Positions 1 to 12,476 of a stretch of 64,000 nucleotides of DNA are shown here, one piece after another; the stretch's first letter is position 1; each line of letters opens with the position of its first letter. Source of the stretch: Mesorhizobium sp. M1D.F.Ca.ET.043.01.1.1 (GTDB lineage: Bacteria > Pseudomonadota > Alphaproteobacteria > Rhizobiales > Rhizobiaceae). The notes beneath the pieces were generated by a model. It had not been told where the DNA came from, searched no databases, and saw only the letters and a program-made list of their open reading frames with translations. The stretch is taken from NCBI RefSeq assembly GCF_003952385.1, contig NZ_CP034444.1, positions 4,216,001 through 4,280,000 of the forward strand, given 5' to 3'. The translations under genes and the position numbers were made by a program.

Positions 1-1
1 C

Positions 2-196
2 AGCGGCGAAGTCGAGGATATGTCGGGCGCGGTCCATCGGATCGAATCCGGCACGATCTACGTTCTCGATGCCCATGACGATCACTATCTGCGTGCCGAT
101 GCGGCCGGCGACATGGTGCTGGTCAGCGTCTTCAATCCGCCACTCCACGGCACAGAACGGCATACTCTCAGCGGCGAAGGAAGCTCTGCTTACTGA
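2..196 (+). CDS. ectC: L-ectoine synthase, C-terminal fragment (cut by window edge)
   Basis: Reading from base 2, 64 codons run to a TGA at 194-196. The peptide contains HRIESGTIYVLDAHDDHYLR followed by VSVFNPPLHGTERH. This matches the end of the EctC cupin barrel, whose family signature is a 'GT.Y.LD.HD.H.LRA' strand followed by 'VFNPPL.G.E.H'. EctC closes N-gamma-acetyl-diaminobutyrate to ectoine, a compatible solute, in the cytoplasm. The start and any ectA/ectB neighbours lie outside the window, so it cannot be said whether this is a full ectoine operon or a solitary ectC. The gene is followed by 420 bp without a gene. Confidence 0.8.
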   Translation, partial: SGEVEDMSGAVHRIESGTIYVLDAHDDHYLRADAAGDMVLVSVFNPPLHGTERHTLSGEGSSAY

Positions 197-616
197 AACT
201 TCGGGCCGGGTGAAGCGCTTCATTGGCGAGGCGAACATTCGCGGCGTCGCCTCGCCGTCACATGACCGTCACACTGAGCAGAATCCTGACCCGGCGGAAT
301 GTGTGGGACGGCAAAATCGAGCGCTCCCGTTGACGCAAGGAATCTTCTCATCAACTTATTTTGACGGCGATTTCTTCGAAACGGCGCGCATCATACGGCT
401 GAATCGTCAAAGACATTGCGTTGTGCCAATGATAGGGTCCGCGATAGTCCAGGGGTCGGGTGCGAAAAAACGGGCAATCGGGTGGCGTGCGTCCAAACCA
501 CGCTCGGCGATTGAAAAATCACGTTGCAATCCGGGCTCGAAACTTTACGACTAGGGGAAATACGAACAAGGAGTGCGACCGGGGAACGGGCGACATTCCA
601 GGGGAGCCGCATAAAT
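197..616. other. Intergenic region upstream of livH
   Basis: About 420 bp separate ectC from livH. Frames open here are short shadows with no recognisable protein. The region must carry the liv operon promoter. An A/T-rich patch at about 345-375 is a candidate, but I see no clear -35/-10 pair. A purine-rich ribosome-binding site (AGGGGA, about 599-604) precedes the livH ATG. Confidence 0.4.
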
Positions 617-1519
617 ATGCAGTACTTCGTCCAGCAGCTTATCAACGGGCTGACGCTGGGATCTATCTACGGGCTGATCGCGATCGGCTACACGATGGTC
701 TACGGCATCATCGGCATGATCAATTTCGCCCATGGCGACATTTTCATGGTCGGCGCCTTCACGGCCCTCATCGTCTTCCTCATCCTCGGCGCGATGTTCT
801 ACTCGGTGCCGGTGGTGGTGGCGCTCCTGATCATGATGATCGTGGGCATGCTGCTCACCAGCCTATACAACTGGACGATCGAGAAGGTGGCCTACCGGCC
901 GTTGCGCGGCTCGTTCCGGCTGGCGCCGCTGATCACCGCAATCGGCATGTCGATCGCGCTGTCCAACTTCGTGCAGGTCACGCAAGGGCCGCGCAACAAG
1001 CCGATCCCGCCGCTGGTCAGCCAAGTCTACACCATCGACGGCATCAGCGTCTCGCTGAAGCAGATCATCATCGTCTTGGTCACCGCCGTGCTGCTGGCGA
1101 TCTTCTGGTACCTCGTCAACAGGACGGCGCTGGGGCGGGCGCAGCGCGCCTGCGAGCAGGACCGCAAGATGGCGGCGCTGCTTGGCGTCGACGTCGACCG
1201 CACTATCTCCATCACCTTCATCATGGGCGCAGCACTTGCCGCTGTCGCGGGCACGCTGTTCCTGATGTATTATGGTGTGGTGGTGTTTTCGGACGGCTTC
1301 GTGCCGGGTGTGAAGGCGTTTACCGCGGCGGTGCTCGGCGGCATCGGCTCGCTGCCGGGCGCGGTGCTCGGCGGGCTCCTGATCGGCTTCATCGAGAGCA
1401 TGTGGTCGGCCTATTTCTCGATCGACTACAAGGACGTCGCAGCCTTCTCGATCCTGGCGATCGTGCTCATCTTCCTGCCCTCCGGCATCCTGGGCCGGCC
1501 TGAAGTCGAAAAGGTCTGA
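617..1519 (+). CDS. livH: Branched-chain amino acid ABC transporter permease LivH
   Basis: This 300-residue inner-membrane permease of the high-affinity branched-chain amino acid (or related amide) uptake system has about eight hydrophobic segments. The N-terminus (MQYFVQQLINGLTLGSIYGL) is typical of LivH, as is the 'GMINFAHGD' loop near residue 35. The open frame extends upstream to 524. The ATG at 617 is preferred because it begins the conserved LivH N-terminus and has AGGGGA upstream. livM starts 5 bp after its stop. Which amino acid is carried cannot be read from sequence. Confidence 0.93.
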   Translation: MQYFVQQLINGLTLGSIYGLIAIGYTMVYGIIGMINFAHGDIFMVGAFTALIVFLILGAMFYSVPVVVALLIMMIVGMLLTSLYNWTIEKVAYRPLRGSFRLAPLITAIGMSIALSNFVQVTQGPRNKPIPPLVSQVYTIDGISVSLKQIIIVLVTAVLLAIFWYLVNRTALGRAQRACEQDRKMAALLGVDVDRTISITFIMGAALAAVAGTLFLMYYGVVVFSDGFVPGVKAFTAAVLGGIGSLPGAVLGGLLIGFIESMWSAYFSIDYKDVAAFSILAIVLIFLPSGILGRPEVEKV

Positions 1520-1524
1520 TCCTC

Positions 1525-2919
1525 ATGGCCGTTACCGTGTCTCCGGAGCGCGACGTCGTCGTCCCTCCCATCCAACGCGCATTCCGCGAAGCGCTCTACG
1601 CCGGCGCCATCGCGCTCGGCCTGTTCGTGCTGTTCATCGGCCTCAGGACCGACCAGAACATCAGCAACGAATTGATCTTGGTGCAACGCTGGGGCCTGCT
1701 TGCCCTGGTGGTCATTGCCACCGCCGTCGGCCGCTTCCTCTATGTCGGCTACGCGCAGCCGGCGATGGAGCGGGCCAAGGCGGAAAAGGCCAAGGCGCCG
1801 GCCGCCGTCGCGGCCGAACCGGGCTTTGTGCGGCGCAACTTCAACAGGATTGGCGTCACGGTGCTGATCGCCTATCCAGTCGTGATGGTCCTGGCGTTCG
1901 GCTTCCAGGGCTCGCTGAAATGGGTCGACAATTTCGGCATCCAGATCCTGATCTACGTGATGCTGGCCTGGGGCCTCAACATCGTCGTCGGGCTGGCAGG
2001 CTTGCTCGACCTCGGTTACGTCGCCTTCTATGCCGTCGGCGCCTATGCCTACGCGCTGCTCGGCACGCATTTCGGCCTGTCGTTCTGGATCCTGCTGCCG
2101 GCCGCTGGCATGATGGCCGCGTTCTGGGGCGTCATGCTCGGCTTCCCGGTGCTGAGGTTGCGCGGCGACTACCTGGCGATCGTGACGTTGGCCTTCGGGG
2201 AGATCATAAGGCTGGTCATCATCAACTGGCGCGAGGTGACCAACGGCTCGGCCGGCGTTTCCGGCATTCCGAAAGTGTCGTTCTTCGGCCTGATGTCGTT
2301 CAACGTCTCTGACCCTAACTACATCGCCAAGGTGCTGCACATCGCCCAGTCGGGCGCCTACTATAAAATCTTCCTGTACTACCTGATCCTGGGCCTCTGC
2401 TTCATCACCGCCTTCGTCACCATCCGGCTTCGCCGCCTGCCGGTGGGCCGGGCCTGGGAGGCATTGCGCGAGGACGAGATCGCCTGCCGCTCGCTCGGCA
2501 TCAACACCACCACCACCAAGCTCACGGCCTTCGCCACCGGCGCCATGTTCGGCGGCTTCGCCGGCTCGTTCTTCGCCGCCCGGCAAGGCTTCGTCAGCCC
2601 CGAATCCTTCGTCTTCCTGGAATCGGCGATCATCCTCGCCATCGTCGTGCTGGGGGGCATGGGCTCGCTCGGCGGCATTGCGGTGGCGGCGCTGGTGATG
2701 ATCGGCGGCACCGAGATCCTGCGCGAGCTCGGCTTCCTCAAGGCCGTGTTCGGTCCTGACTTCACGCCGGAACTCTACCGCATGCTGCTGTTCGGCATGG
2801 CCATGGTCATCGTCATGCTGTGGAAGCCGCGCGGCTTCGTCGGCAGTCGCGAGCCGACAGCCTTCCTCAAGGAGCGAAGAGCGGTCTCAGGCTCCTTCAC
2901 CAAGGAGGGCCACGGCTGA
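1525..2919 (+). CDS. livM: Branched-chain amino acid ABC transporter permease LivM
   Basis: This 464-residue second permease subunit pairs with LivH. The conserved LivM core ([20 protein letters not shown], then the cytoplasmic '[16 protein letters not shown]' motif) lies in the middle. About 110 residues precede it: two extra hydrophobic segments and an Ala/Lys-rich linker (around residues 85-100). Many rhizobial LivM proteins carry such an extension, and the protein is longer than the usual 320-430 residues. The stop codon TGA overlaps the livG start codon (ATGA type), which suggests translational coupling. Confidence 0.92.
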   Translation: MAVTVSPERDVVVPPIQRAFREALYAGAIALGLFVLFIGLRTDQNISNELILVQRWGLLALVVIATAVGRFLYVGYAQPAMERAKAEKAKAPAAVAAEPGFVRRNFNRIGVTVLIAYPVVMVLAFGFQGSLKWVDNFGIQILIYVMLAWGLNIVVGLAGLLDLGYVAFYAVGAYAYALLGTHFGLSFWILLPAAGMMAAFWGVMLGFPVLRLRGDYLAIVTLAFGEIIRLVIINWREVTNGSAGVSGIPKVSFFGLMSFNVSDPNYIAKVLHIAQSGAYYKIFLYYLILGLCFITAFVTIRLRRLPVGRAWEALREDEIACRSLGINTTTTKLTAFATGAMFGGFAGSFFAARQGFVSPESFVFLESAIILAIVVLGGMGSLGGIAVAALVMIGGTEILRELGFLKAVFGPDFTPELYRMLLFGMAMVIVMLWKPRGFVGSREPTAFLKERRAVSGSFTKEGHG

Positions 2920-4070
2920 TGGACGTGCAAGCTTCCACGAGCGATTTCATCCTCCAGGTCGAGCATCTGTCGATGAAATTCGGCGGCCTGGTCGCCATCG
3001 GCGACCTGTCCTTCCAGGCCAGGCGCGGCGAGATCACCGCGCTGATCGGGCCGAACGGCGCCGGCAAGACGACGGTGTTCAACTGCATCACCGGCTTCTA
3101 CAAGCCGACGGAAGGCATGATCACGCTCAACAAGCGCGACGGCTCGACCTTTCTGCTCGAGCGCCTGCCCAACCACGAGATCCCGGCGCGCGCCAACGTG
3201 GCGCGCACCTTCCAGAATATTCGGCTGTTCTCGGGCATGACGCTGCTCGAGAACCTTTTGGTCGCGCAGCACAACAAGCTGATGAAGGCCTCGGGCTACA
3301 CCTTCCTCGGCCTGTTCGGCTTTCCGAGCTATCGACAGGCTTCCGCCGAATCGATCGAGCTTGCCAGGCATTGGCTGGAAAAGGCCGACCTCGTCGACCG
3401 CGCCGACGATCCGGCGGGCGACCTCCCCTATGGCGCGCAGCGCCGGCTGGAGATCGCGCGCGCCATGTGCACCGGCCCCGAGTTGCTCTGCCTCGACGAG
3501 CCGGCCGCCGGCCTCAATCCGAGAGAGTCGGCGGCGCTCAATGAACTCTTGATGGACATCAAGAACAGCACATCGATCCTGCTGATCGAGCACGACATGT
3601 CGGTGGTCATGCAGATCTCCGACCATGTCGTCGTGCTCGAATATGGTCGCAAGATCTCCGACGGCAATCCGCAATCAGTCAGGACCGACCCGCGCGTGAT
3701 CGCCGCCTATCTCGGCGTCGACGACGAGGAGGTGGAAGAGGTGCTGACCGAAGTCGGCGACGAGGCCGTCATCGAGCAGCTGGATACCGGTCCCGATGCC
3801 GCGCACGGCCCTGGAAGCTCGGCCTCGATGATGGCGGGGCCGGTTTCCGATACCGTCGAACACGCGGACGAAGGCGAGCGGGTCACGGTGTCGAAGGGCG
3901 CCTCGAAAGCGGCTCAGGTCGACGCGCGCGCGAACTCGACAAGAAGCAAGCCGGCCTCGCAATCCGGACAGCCCGCAGTGAAGCCGAAGCCCTCGGCCAA
4001 AAAGTCCATCTCGCCGGCCAAGCCGGCTGCGAAATCCTCGACAGCTAAGCCGCGCGGAGGGCGTAAATAA
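2919..4070 (+). CDS. livG: Branched-chain amino acid ABC transporter ATPase LivG with long basic tail
   Basis: This ATP-binding subunit has 383 residues, against about 255 for a typical LivG. The N-terminal part holds Walker A (GPNGAGKTT), the LivG '[10 protein letters not shown]' region, and Walker B ([13 protein letters not shown]), and the LivG domain ends near residue 265. It is followed by an acidic stretch (DDEEVEEV) and then roughly 60 residues almost entirely of Lys, Ala, Pro, Ser and Arg, like a histone-H1 or PAKK tail. The ATG at 2919 overlaps the livM stop. The frame stays open upstream, but only this start gives the LivG N-terminus. The livF ATG overlaps its TAA. Confidence 0.92.
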   Translation: MDVQASTSDFILQVEHLSMKFGGLVAIGDLSFQARRGEITALIGPNGAGKTTVFNCITGFYKPTEGMITLNKRDGSTFLLERLPNHEIPARANVARTFQNIRLFSGMTLLENLLVAQHNKLMKASGYTFLGLFGFPSYRQASAESIELARHWLEKADLVDRADDPAGDLPYGAQRRLEIARAMCTGPELLCLDEPAAGLNPRESAALNELLMDIKNSTSILLIEHDMSVVMQISDHVVVLEYGRKISDGNPQSVRTDPRVIAAYLGVDDEEVEEVLTEVGDEAVIEQLDTGPDAAHGPGSSASMMAGPVSDTVEHADEGERVTVSKGASKAAQVDARANSTRSKPASQSGQPAVKPKPSAKKSISPAKPAAKSSTAKPRGGRK

Positions 4071-4798
4071 TGGCCGGCACATCGCTGCTCGATATCAAGG
4101 GCGTGCAGACCTACTATGGCAACATCCGGGCGCTGAACGGCGTCGACGTCAGCGTCAACCAGGGTGAGATCGTGGCGCTGATCGGCGCCAACGGCGCCGG
4201 CAAGTCGACGCTGATGATGACCATCTTCGGCGCGCCGCGCGCCCGGGCCGGCACCATCACCTTCGCCGGCACCGACATCACTCAGTTGCCGACGCATGAG
4301 ATCGCGCGCCTGCGCATCGCCCAGTCGCCGGAAGGGCGCCGCATCTTCCCGCGCATGACGGTGATGGAAAACCTGCAGATGGGCGCCAGCATCGACAACC
4401 TCAAGCATTTTGACGAGGATGCCGAGAAGGTCTTTGCACTGTTCCCGCGGCTGAAGGAGCGCATCAACCAGCGCGGCGGCACGCTGTCGGGCGGCGAGCA
4501 GCAGATGCTGTCCATCGGGCGCGCGCTGATGGGGAGGCCGAAGCTGCTCCTGCTCGACGAGCCGTCGCTTGGATTGGCCCCGCTGATCGTCAAGCAGATC
4601 TTCGACGCCATCCGCGAGCTCAACAGGTCGCAGGGGTTGACCGTGTTCCTGGTCGAGCAGAACGCCTTCGGCGCGCTTAAGCTCGCCAATCGCGGCTACG
4701 TCATGGTCAACGGCAATGTGACGATGAGCGGCACCGGCAAGGAGCTGCTCGCCAATCCGGAAGTGCGCGCCGCATATCTCGAAGGCGGGCATCACTAG
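4070..4798 (+). CDS. livF: Branched-chain amino acid ABC transporter ATPase LivF
   Basis: This 242-residue second ATPase of the Liv transporter is of normal family length. It has Walker A (GANGAGKSTL), the LivF-specific 'SPEGRRIFPRMTVMENLQMG' segment, the ABC signature (LSGGEQQML) and Walker B (LLLLDEPSLGLAP). Its start codon overlaps the livG stop codon, so livM, livG and livF are coupled in translation. A RIME-like repeat lies directly after the stop. Confidence 0.95.
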   Translation: MAGTSLLDIKGVQTYYGNIRALNGVDVSVNQGEIVALIGANGAGKSTLMMTIFGAPRARAGTITFAGTDITQLPTHEIARLRIAQSPEGRRIFPRMTVMENLQMGASIDNLKHFDEDAEKVFALFPRLKERINQRGGTLSGGEQQMLSIGRALMGRPKLLLLDEPSLGLAPLIVKQIFDAIRELNRSQGLTVFLVEQNAFGALKLANRGYVMVNGNVTMSGTGKELLANPEVRAAYLEGGHH

Positions 4799-4810
4799 GG
4801 CAGTTTTGAT

Positions 4811-4854
4811 GCAATTCCGGACGGAAAACCGTTTCACACTTTTCCTGGGATTGC
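4811..4854. repeat. RIME-like palindromic repeat, type A (copy 1)
   Basis: A 44-bp imperfect palindrome with GCAATTCC at the left end and GGATTGC at the right, and internal ACGGAAAACCG and CACTTTTCCTG blocks. Four related copies lie at 18194, 30868, 35478 and 52372. It sits between livF and the DUF6867 gene, inside the presumed operon, so it is probably transcribed. Confidence 0.85.
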
Positions 4855-4878
4855 TCTAGGGTCGGGAGACATCAAATC

Positions 4879-5226
4879 ATGCAAGGCGTTCTCTACGAAG
4901 AAGCCTCGATCTGGCACTTCTTGTTCGTCACGGGCCTGCTCGGCGGCGGGGCGGCTTGGATGACCGGCAAAGCTGTGGCCCAGACCTGGGGCACCCACGT
5001 CCGCCTGTTCATTTACATGCTTGGCCTCGGCATCGGGGTAAGGTTCATCCATCATGCCCTGTTCGGAGGCACGATGTTCTCGCTGCATTATTACATCGTG
5101 GATACCATCGTGCTGATGTTATTCGGCTTCCTCGGCTATCAATACACGCGCACCAACCAGATGGTCACACAGTATAATTGGCTCTACGAAAGAGCTTCCT
5201 TATTGAGCTGGAAGCCGAAGGGCTGA
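4879..5226 (+). CDS. DUF6867-type small membrane protein of the liv operon
   Basis: This 115-residue protein has three to four hydrophobic segments (about residues 12-32, 40-58 and 70-90) and a short polar C-terminus. Its position between livF and the binding-protein gene is one I associate with Hyphomicrobiales liv loci, where it is annotated as a conserved protein of unknown function (DUF6867). Start ATG 4879 follows GGGTCGGGAG. A role beside the Liv transporter is inferred only from position. The family name is from memory and should be checked. Confidence 0.75.
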   Translation: MQGVLYEEASIWHFLFVTGLLGGGAAWMTGKAVAQTWGTHVRLFIYMLGLGIGVRFIHHALFGGTMFSLHYYIVDTIVLMLFGFLGYQYTRTNQMVTQYNWLYERASLLSWKPKG

Positions 5227-5363
5227 AGTTCATGATTAACGTCGTTTCAGGGATGAATCGGCGTGACAAGTGCCTGAAAATCGGCATTCTACGCTTTCTG
5301 CGATAAGGGTGGGCATCGCATGAAAGTATCATCCACGCCCACTCCGTAAATGGGAGCGTTTCA

Positions 5364-6482
5364 ATGAAAAAATCACTTTTGTCCGCCGTGGCGCTGACCG
5401 CGTTCATCGCGTTCAGCGGCAACGCGTGGGCCGACATCCTGATCGGCGTCGCCGGTCCGATCACGGGCCCGAACGCCGCCTTCGGCGCGCAGTTGCAGAA
5501 GGGCGCGGAACAGGCGGTCGCCGACATCAACGCGGCAGGCGGCATCAATGGCCAGCAGCTCAAGCTCGAGATCGGCGACGACGTCTCCGATCCCAAGCAG
5601 GGCATCTCGGTCGCCAACAAGTTCGTCGCGGACGGCGTCAAGTTCGTCGACGGCCACTTCAACTCGGGCGTGACCATTCCCGCTTCGGAAGTCTATGCCG
5701 AGAACGGCATCCTCGTCATGACGCCGGCGGCGACCAATCCGAAGCTCACCGAGCGCGGCCTGTGGAACACATTCCGCACCTGCGGTCGCGACGACCAGCA
5801 GGGCAAGGTGGCGGGCGACTACATCGCCAAGAACTTCAAGGACGCCAAGATCGCCATCATCCACGACAAGACGCCTTACGGCCAGGGCCTTGCCGACGAG
5901 ACCAAGAAGAACCTGAATGCCGGCGGCATCACGGAAGTGATGTATGAAGGCGTGAACGTCGGCGACAAGGACTTCTCGGCCCTCATCGCCAAGATGAAAG
6001 AAAATAACGTCACCCTGATCTACTGGGGCGGCCTGCACACCGAAGCCGGCCTGATCATCCGTCAGTCGGCCGACCAGGGCCTGAAGGCGCCGCTGTTCTC
6101 GGGCGACGGCATCGTCTCCAACGAACTGGCCTCGATCGCAGGCGACGCCGTTGCCGGCACGCTGAATACCTTCGCTCCGGATCCGCGCAAGAATCCGGCC
6201 GCCAAGGAAGTGGTGGAGAAGTTCCGCGCTGCCGGCTTCGAGCCGGAAGCCTATACGCTCTACTCCTATGCAGCCATCCAGATCATCACCCAGGCCATCG
6301 CAAAGGTCGGCTCGGCCGATGACGCTCAGAAGGTCGCCGACACGATCAAGTCGGGCGGTCCGTGGAAGACGGCCATCGGCGAGATCGGCTACGACTCCAA
6401 GGGCGACATCACCCGTCCGGACTACGTCATCTACGAATGGAAGAAGGGCGAGGACGGCAAGTACAGCTACTTCGAGAAATAA
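5364..6482 (+). CDS. livK: Branched-chain amino acid ABC transporter periplasmic binding protein (LivK/LivJ type)
   Basis: This 372-residue periplasmic substrate-binding protein belongs to the type I Leu/Ile/Val fold. A signal peptide ([22 protein letters not shown]) is followed by the usual mature start '[18 protein letters not shown]'. Conserved binding-cleft segments include '[10 protein letters not shown]', '[12 protein letters not shown]' and '[12 protein letters not shown]'. It lies 137 bp downstream of the membrane components, so it probably has its own promoter as well as read-through, as expected for the most abundant subunit. Strong stem-loops follow the stop. Confidence 0.93.
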   Translation: MKKSLLSAVALTAFIAFSGNAWADILIGVAGPITGPNAAFGAQLQKGAEQAVADINAAGGINGQQLKLEIGDDVSDPKQGISVANKFVADGVKFVDGHFNSGVTIPASEVYAENGILVMTPAATNPKLTERGLWNTFRTCGRDDQQGKVAGDYIAKNFKDAKIAIIHDKTPYGQGLADETKKNLNAGGITEVMYEGVNVGDKDFSALIAKMKENNVTLIYWGGLHTEAGLIIRQSADQGLKAPLFSGDGIVSNELASIAGDAVAGTLNTFAPDPRKNPAAKEVVEKFRAAGFEPEAYTLYSYAAIQIITQAIAKVGSADDAQKVADTIKSGGPWKTAIGEIGYDSKGDITRPDYVIYEWKKGEDGKYSYFEK

Positions 6483-6510
6483 GCCGGCAAACAGAAGCCG
6501 GCTTTTCGGA

Positions 6511-6541
6511 TGCCCGGCGCTAAGCGCCGGGCATTTTTTGT
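6511..6541 (+). terminator. Intrinsic terminator of the liv operon
   Basis: ATGCCCGGCGC, a short loop, then GCGCCGGGCAT and a T6 run. A second, weaker GC stem (AAGCCGGC/GCCGGCTT, about 6482-6505) lies just before it. Confidence 0.85.
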
Positions 6542-6754
6542 TGACGGTGCCGTCGTCCCGGTCGGCGGCGTCGTCCCGCATCGAGGACAACCCGCAAATC
6601 GTCCCTGAACCGCTTTGGGGGAACGGCAGCGGCAGCCCTGGCGCAAACAGAGGATTTAAATCGTTTTAGGTGTCGCGCTATTTTGTTTGCGCTGCAGCAT
6701 TTTCACGCTAATCATTGCCCGTCCATCTCACCTTCCGCTGCTGGAGCCCAGTCC

Positions 6755-10213
<3,459 letters not shown>

Positions 10214-10233
10214 GGTGCGCTGATATTCCAGGT

Positions 10234-10259
10234 GAGGCCGGCCTGCAAACGCCGGCCTC
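10234..10259 (+). terminator. GC stem-loop after pyc
   Basis: GAGGCCGGC, an 8-nt loop, then GCCGGCCTC. There is no T-run after it, so it is a weak terminator candidate or a 3' end-protecting hairpin. Confidence 0.45.
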
Positions 10260-10267
10260 CTGCGCCT

Positions 10268-10438
10268 CCGGCCTTCGCCGGCCGAAGCATCATGGCATGA
10301 GAGCGGTGTGGCAGTTAAGGCTACGGTCGGCGTGGGCCGGTACTGACGTACGTTAAGTACGCTCCGCCCCGGCCTTCGCCGGCCGAAGCCCTCATAAGTG
10401 TTTCCGCTCTATGAAGGCTACGCCCGGCGTAGGCCGGT
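10268..10438. repeat. Degenerate tandem repeat of about 100 bp, two units, pyc-gapR intergenic
   Basis: A 21-bp GC-rich block starting CCGGCCTTCGCC is identical at 10268-10288 and 10369-10389. A second block (AAGGCTACG..CGGCGT.GGCCGGT) recurs at 10317-10341 and 10414-10438. Each block can itself fold (for example CTTCG-CCGG-CCGAAG). The 405-bp gap between pyc and the DUF2312 gene (10214-10618) holds these repeats, the preceding stem-loop, and otherwise nothing I recognise. Confidence 0.75.
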
Positions 10439-10618
10439 TCTCGGAAGCCACCGTTTTCGACTCGGCCTGACCTGAATCTCAGCACACCTCAGGTGCCGCA
10501 ACCCTTTCATGCCGCATCGATAGTGTCTTGACCCGCCGCGCCTGCTCGGGCATCGAACCGGCTCCAATTTTGCCGGCCGGCTTCCGAGTCGCCGGAAGTC
10601 AACGACGCGGAGAGAAAA

Positions 10619-10879
10619 ATGGCCGACGAGATCACCGAGACCAGCCAGACTGTAGCCGCCGGCCAGCTGCGCGCCATCATCGAGCGCATCGAGCGGCTCG
10701 AGGAAGAGAAGAAGACGATTTCCGACGACATCAAGGATGTCTATGGCGAGGCCAAAGGCACCGGCTTCGACACCAAGGCGATCCGCACCATCATCCGGCT
10801 GCGCAAGAAGGACCAAGCCGAGCGCCAGGAGGAGGAGTCGATCCTGGATCTCTATAAGGCCGCGCTCGGCATGGTCTGA
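10619..10879 (+). CDS. gapR: DUF2312 / GapR-like nucleoid-associated protein
   Basis: This 86-residue protein is strongly helical, with a charged coiled-coil middle ([20 protein letters not shown]) and the DUF2312 signature '[25 protein letters not shown]'. The family includes Caulobacter GapR, which binds overtwisted AT-rich DNA ahead of replication and transcription forks. The GapR role is inferred from the family; rhizobia can carry several paralogs, so orthology is not proven. Start ATG 10619 follows a GGAGAG ribosome-binding site. An unknown gene follows after 22 bp and may be co-transcribed. Confidence 0.85.
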   Translation: MADEITETSQTVAAGQLRAIIERIERLEEEKKTISDDIKDVYGEAKGTGFDTKAIRTIIRLRKKDQAERQEEESILDLYKAALGMV

Positions 10880-10901
10880 CCCTCATGGCCGGAGACCGGC
10901 C

Positions 10902-11351
10902 ATGAGTGAGTTCGACTTCGGCGGCCGGCGCGCCTCGGAGTTCCGCCATCGCGGCTTCTGGGCGCTGTTCGCCGAGCGGCATCCGGAAGAAAGGCCCCGG
11001 CTGGCGAGGCGCGGGCCCTGGTTCTGGCAGCGCGGAATGCCGGAGTTCGCCCTGGTGCTTTCCATGTATGTCGCGCCCAGCGAGAACGTGGTCGGCGTCT
11101 TCTTCGGCCGCAATGAGAAGCTTGGCGCGACCGGTGTCTGGACACGGCTGAAGCCGTTCCAGCGGGCGATCGAGGCACGGCTGAAGCTCAGGCCGGAGCA
11201 GAGTGCGCAAAACCTCGGCATCAATTCGCAGTGGCGGGTCAACTGTTTCGCCGAGGACAACTGGCCGGCCATGGCCGACTGGCTGGTGACCGAATGTTCG
11301 CGCTTCGAGCAGGCTGTTCTCGCCGTGCTGGGCGACGAAGACAGGCCATAG
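10902..11351 (+). CDS. Hypothetical protein downstream of gapR
   Basis: I do not recognise this 149-residue soluble protein with certainty. It is rich in Trp, Phe and Arg, with segments 'PWFWQRGMPEFALVLSMYVAP' and 'GVWTRLKPFQRAIEARL'; its charged alpha/beta pattern loosely recalls DUF4268-type proteins. The ATG at 10902 has GGAG 7 bp upstream. The frame continues upstream across gapR, but that part is a shadow. It probably forms a two-gene unit with the DUF2312 gene. No signal peptide or membrane segment. Confidence 0.6.
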   Translation: MSEFDFGGRRASEFRHRGFWALFAERHPEERPRLARRGPWFWQRGMPEFALVLSMYVAPSENVVGVFFGRNEKLGATGVWTRLKPFQRAIEARLKLRPEQSAQNLGINSQWRVNCFAEDNWPAMADWLVTECSRFEQAVLAVLGDEDRP

Positions 11352-11383
11352 AAGCTCAGCGCCTTTACAGGTGGGCGCCCGTT

Positions 11384-11893
11384 TCAGCCCGCTTGCGACT
11401 GGTTGCGGCCAATCTCTTCGAGATGCTGCTGCAGCGCCATCTGATCGAGCGAATGTATCGGCAGGTTCGTGAACAGGCCGATGCGGTTGCTCATCATGCG
11501 GAAAGCCTCGGCGAAGGCCAGATGCTGCTCGGCGTCCCTTCCACCGGCCCTGGCCGGATCCGGCACCGCCCAAAGCGCCGTCATCGGATGACCGGGCCAG
11601 ACCGGACAGCTTTCGTTCGCGGCGTTGTCGCAGACGGTGAAGATGAAGTTCATCTCGGGCGCGTTTGGTCCGGAAAACTCGTCCCAGCTCTTGGAGCGGG
11701 CGAAGGAGGTGTCGTAATTCAGGCTCTCCAGCAGTTGAAGCGTGTATGGGTTGACGGTGCCCCTGGGGTTGGCGCCGGCTGAATAGGCCTTGAAACGGCC
11801 GGCGCCGAGCCGATTGAGAATGGCCTCGCCCATGATCGAGCGGGCCGAGTTGGCGTTACAGAGAAAGAGGACGTTGTAGACTTGACCGCTCAT
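11384..11893 (-). CDS. arsC: Arsenate reductase, low-molecular-weight phosphatase (ArsC) family
   Basis: This 169-residue cytoplasmic enzyme has the CX5R phosphatase loop 'FLCNANSARS' at about residues 11-20 and a late 'PDPA' segment supplying the general acid Asp. It would reduce arsenate to arsenite using downstream Cys residues (VCDNAANESCPVW). The start is ATG 11893 with AGAGAGG upstream; the frame extends further but unsupported. There is no adjacent arsR or acr3 efflux gene, so an orphan reductase or a protein-tyrosine phosphatase-like role is possible. Confidence 0.82.
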   Translation of the reverse strand: MSGQVYNVLFLCNANSARSIMGEAILNRLGAGRFKAYSAGANPRGTVNPYTLQLLESLNYDTSFARSKSWDEFSGPNAPEMNFIFTVCDNAANESCPVWPGHPMTALWAVPDPARAGGRDAEQHLAFAEAFRMMSNRIGLFTNLPIHSLDQMALQQHLEEIGRNQSQAG

Positions 11894-12067
11894 TTTCGAA
11901 CCTCTCTGTGTTTGCTGGTGCAAATGACAGAATACGATGTGGGGGTCACAGATCGGTGATGATACACGTTATGGCGGCCAGCTTCTGTTTCGTCTGCGTC
12001 GGATTCTGCGACATCGAGGTTCGTCGATGGGTTTGAAACTCTCGTTCGGCTCAATGAGGCTCGATTG

Positions 12068-12415
12068 ATGGACAAGCCTGAACCCGCGGCCCCCCAACCA
12101 GCGAAAATCGATCGCGGGGCGGCGGACTTCTTCCGCATGCGCTGGCAAGGTGAAGCACCGCTCGACCGGCTGTTCTGGCGCGACATGCTGCTCGCCGGGA
12201 CGGCGATCAACATCGCCTCGTCGGGGCTGGCGCTGACGCTGCTCGGGCTGAAGCTGCCGCTGTGGCTGGTGCTGACGGTGCATCTTCTGCCGGTACCCTA
12301 CAACATCTTCCTCGCCCTTGCCGTCTGGCGAACGGCGGAGAAGGCGGGCGGCGCCAAGGCCTCGCTGATGATGCTGGGCTCGGCGCTCTGGCTGATCGCG
12401 ACAGTTGTCGCCTGA
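12068..12415 (+). CDS. Small inner-membrane protein, unknown function
   Basis: A 115-residue protein with a polar N-terminal 40 residues (Pro/Ala/Lys/Asp; DRGAADFFRMRW) followed by about three hydrophobic stretches ('DMLLAGTAINIASSGLALTLL', 'LPLWLVLTVHLLPVPYNIFL', 'ASLMMLGSALWLIATVVA'). I see no named family. ATG 12068 lies 8 bp after GAGGCTCG; a TTG directly before it is less likely. It is divergent from arsC (174 bp apart) and convergent with msrB. Confidence 0.6.
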   Translation: MDKPEPAAPQPAKIDRGAADFFRMRWQGEAPLDRLFWRDMLLAGTAINIASSGLALTLLGLKLPLWLVLTVHLLPVPYNIFLALAVWRTAEKAGGAKASLMMLGSALWLIATVVA

Positions 12416-12430
12416 GGGACCGTCCGCAAA

Positions 12431-12456
12431 ACAAAAAGGGCGGCCGAAGCCGCCCT
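12431..12456 (-). terminator. Intrinsic terminator of msrB
   Basis: Read on the minus strand, AGGGCGGC, tetraloop TTCG, GCCGCCCT, then T5GTTTT. It lies 20 bp after the msrB stop and between the two convergent genes. Confidence 0.85.
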
Positions 12457-12476
12457 CCAGTGTGCGTTGTGGCCGT

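Noticed and set aside
391..645. Small frames between ectC and livH
   Set aside because: No conserved residues or ribosome-binding sites; they overlap each other in three frames.
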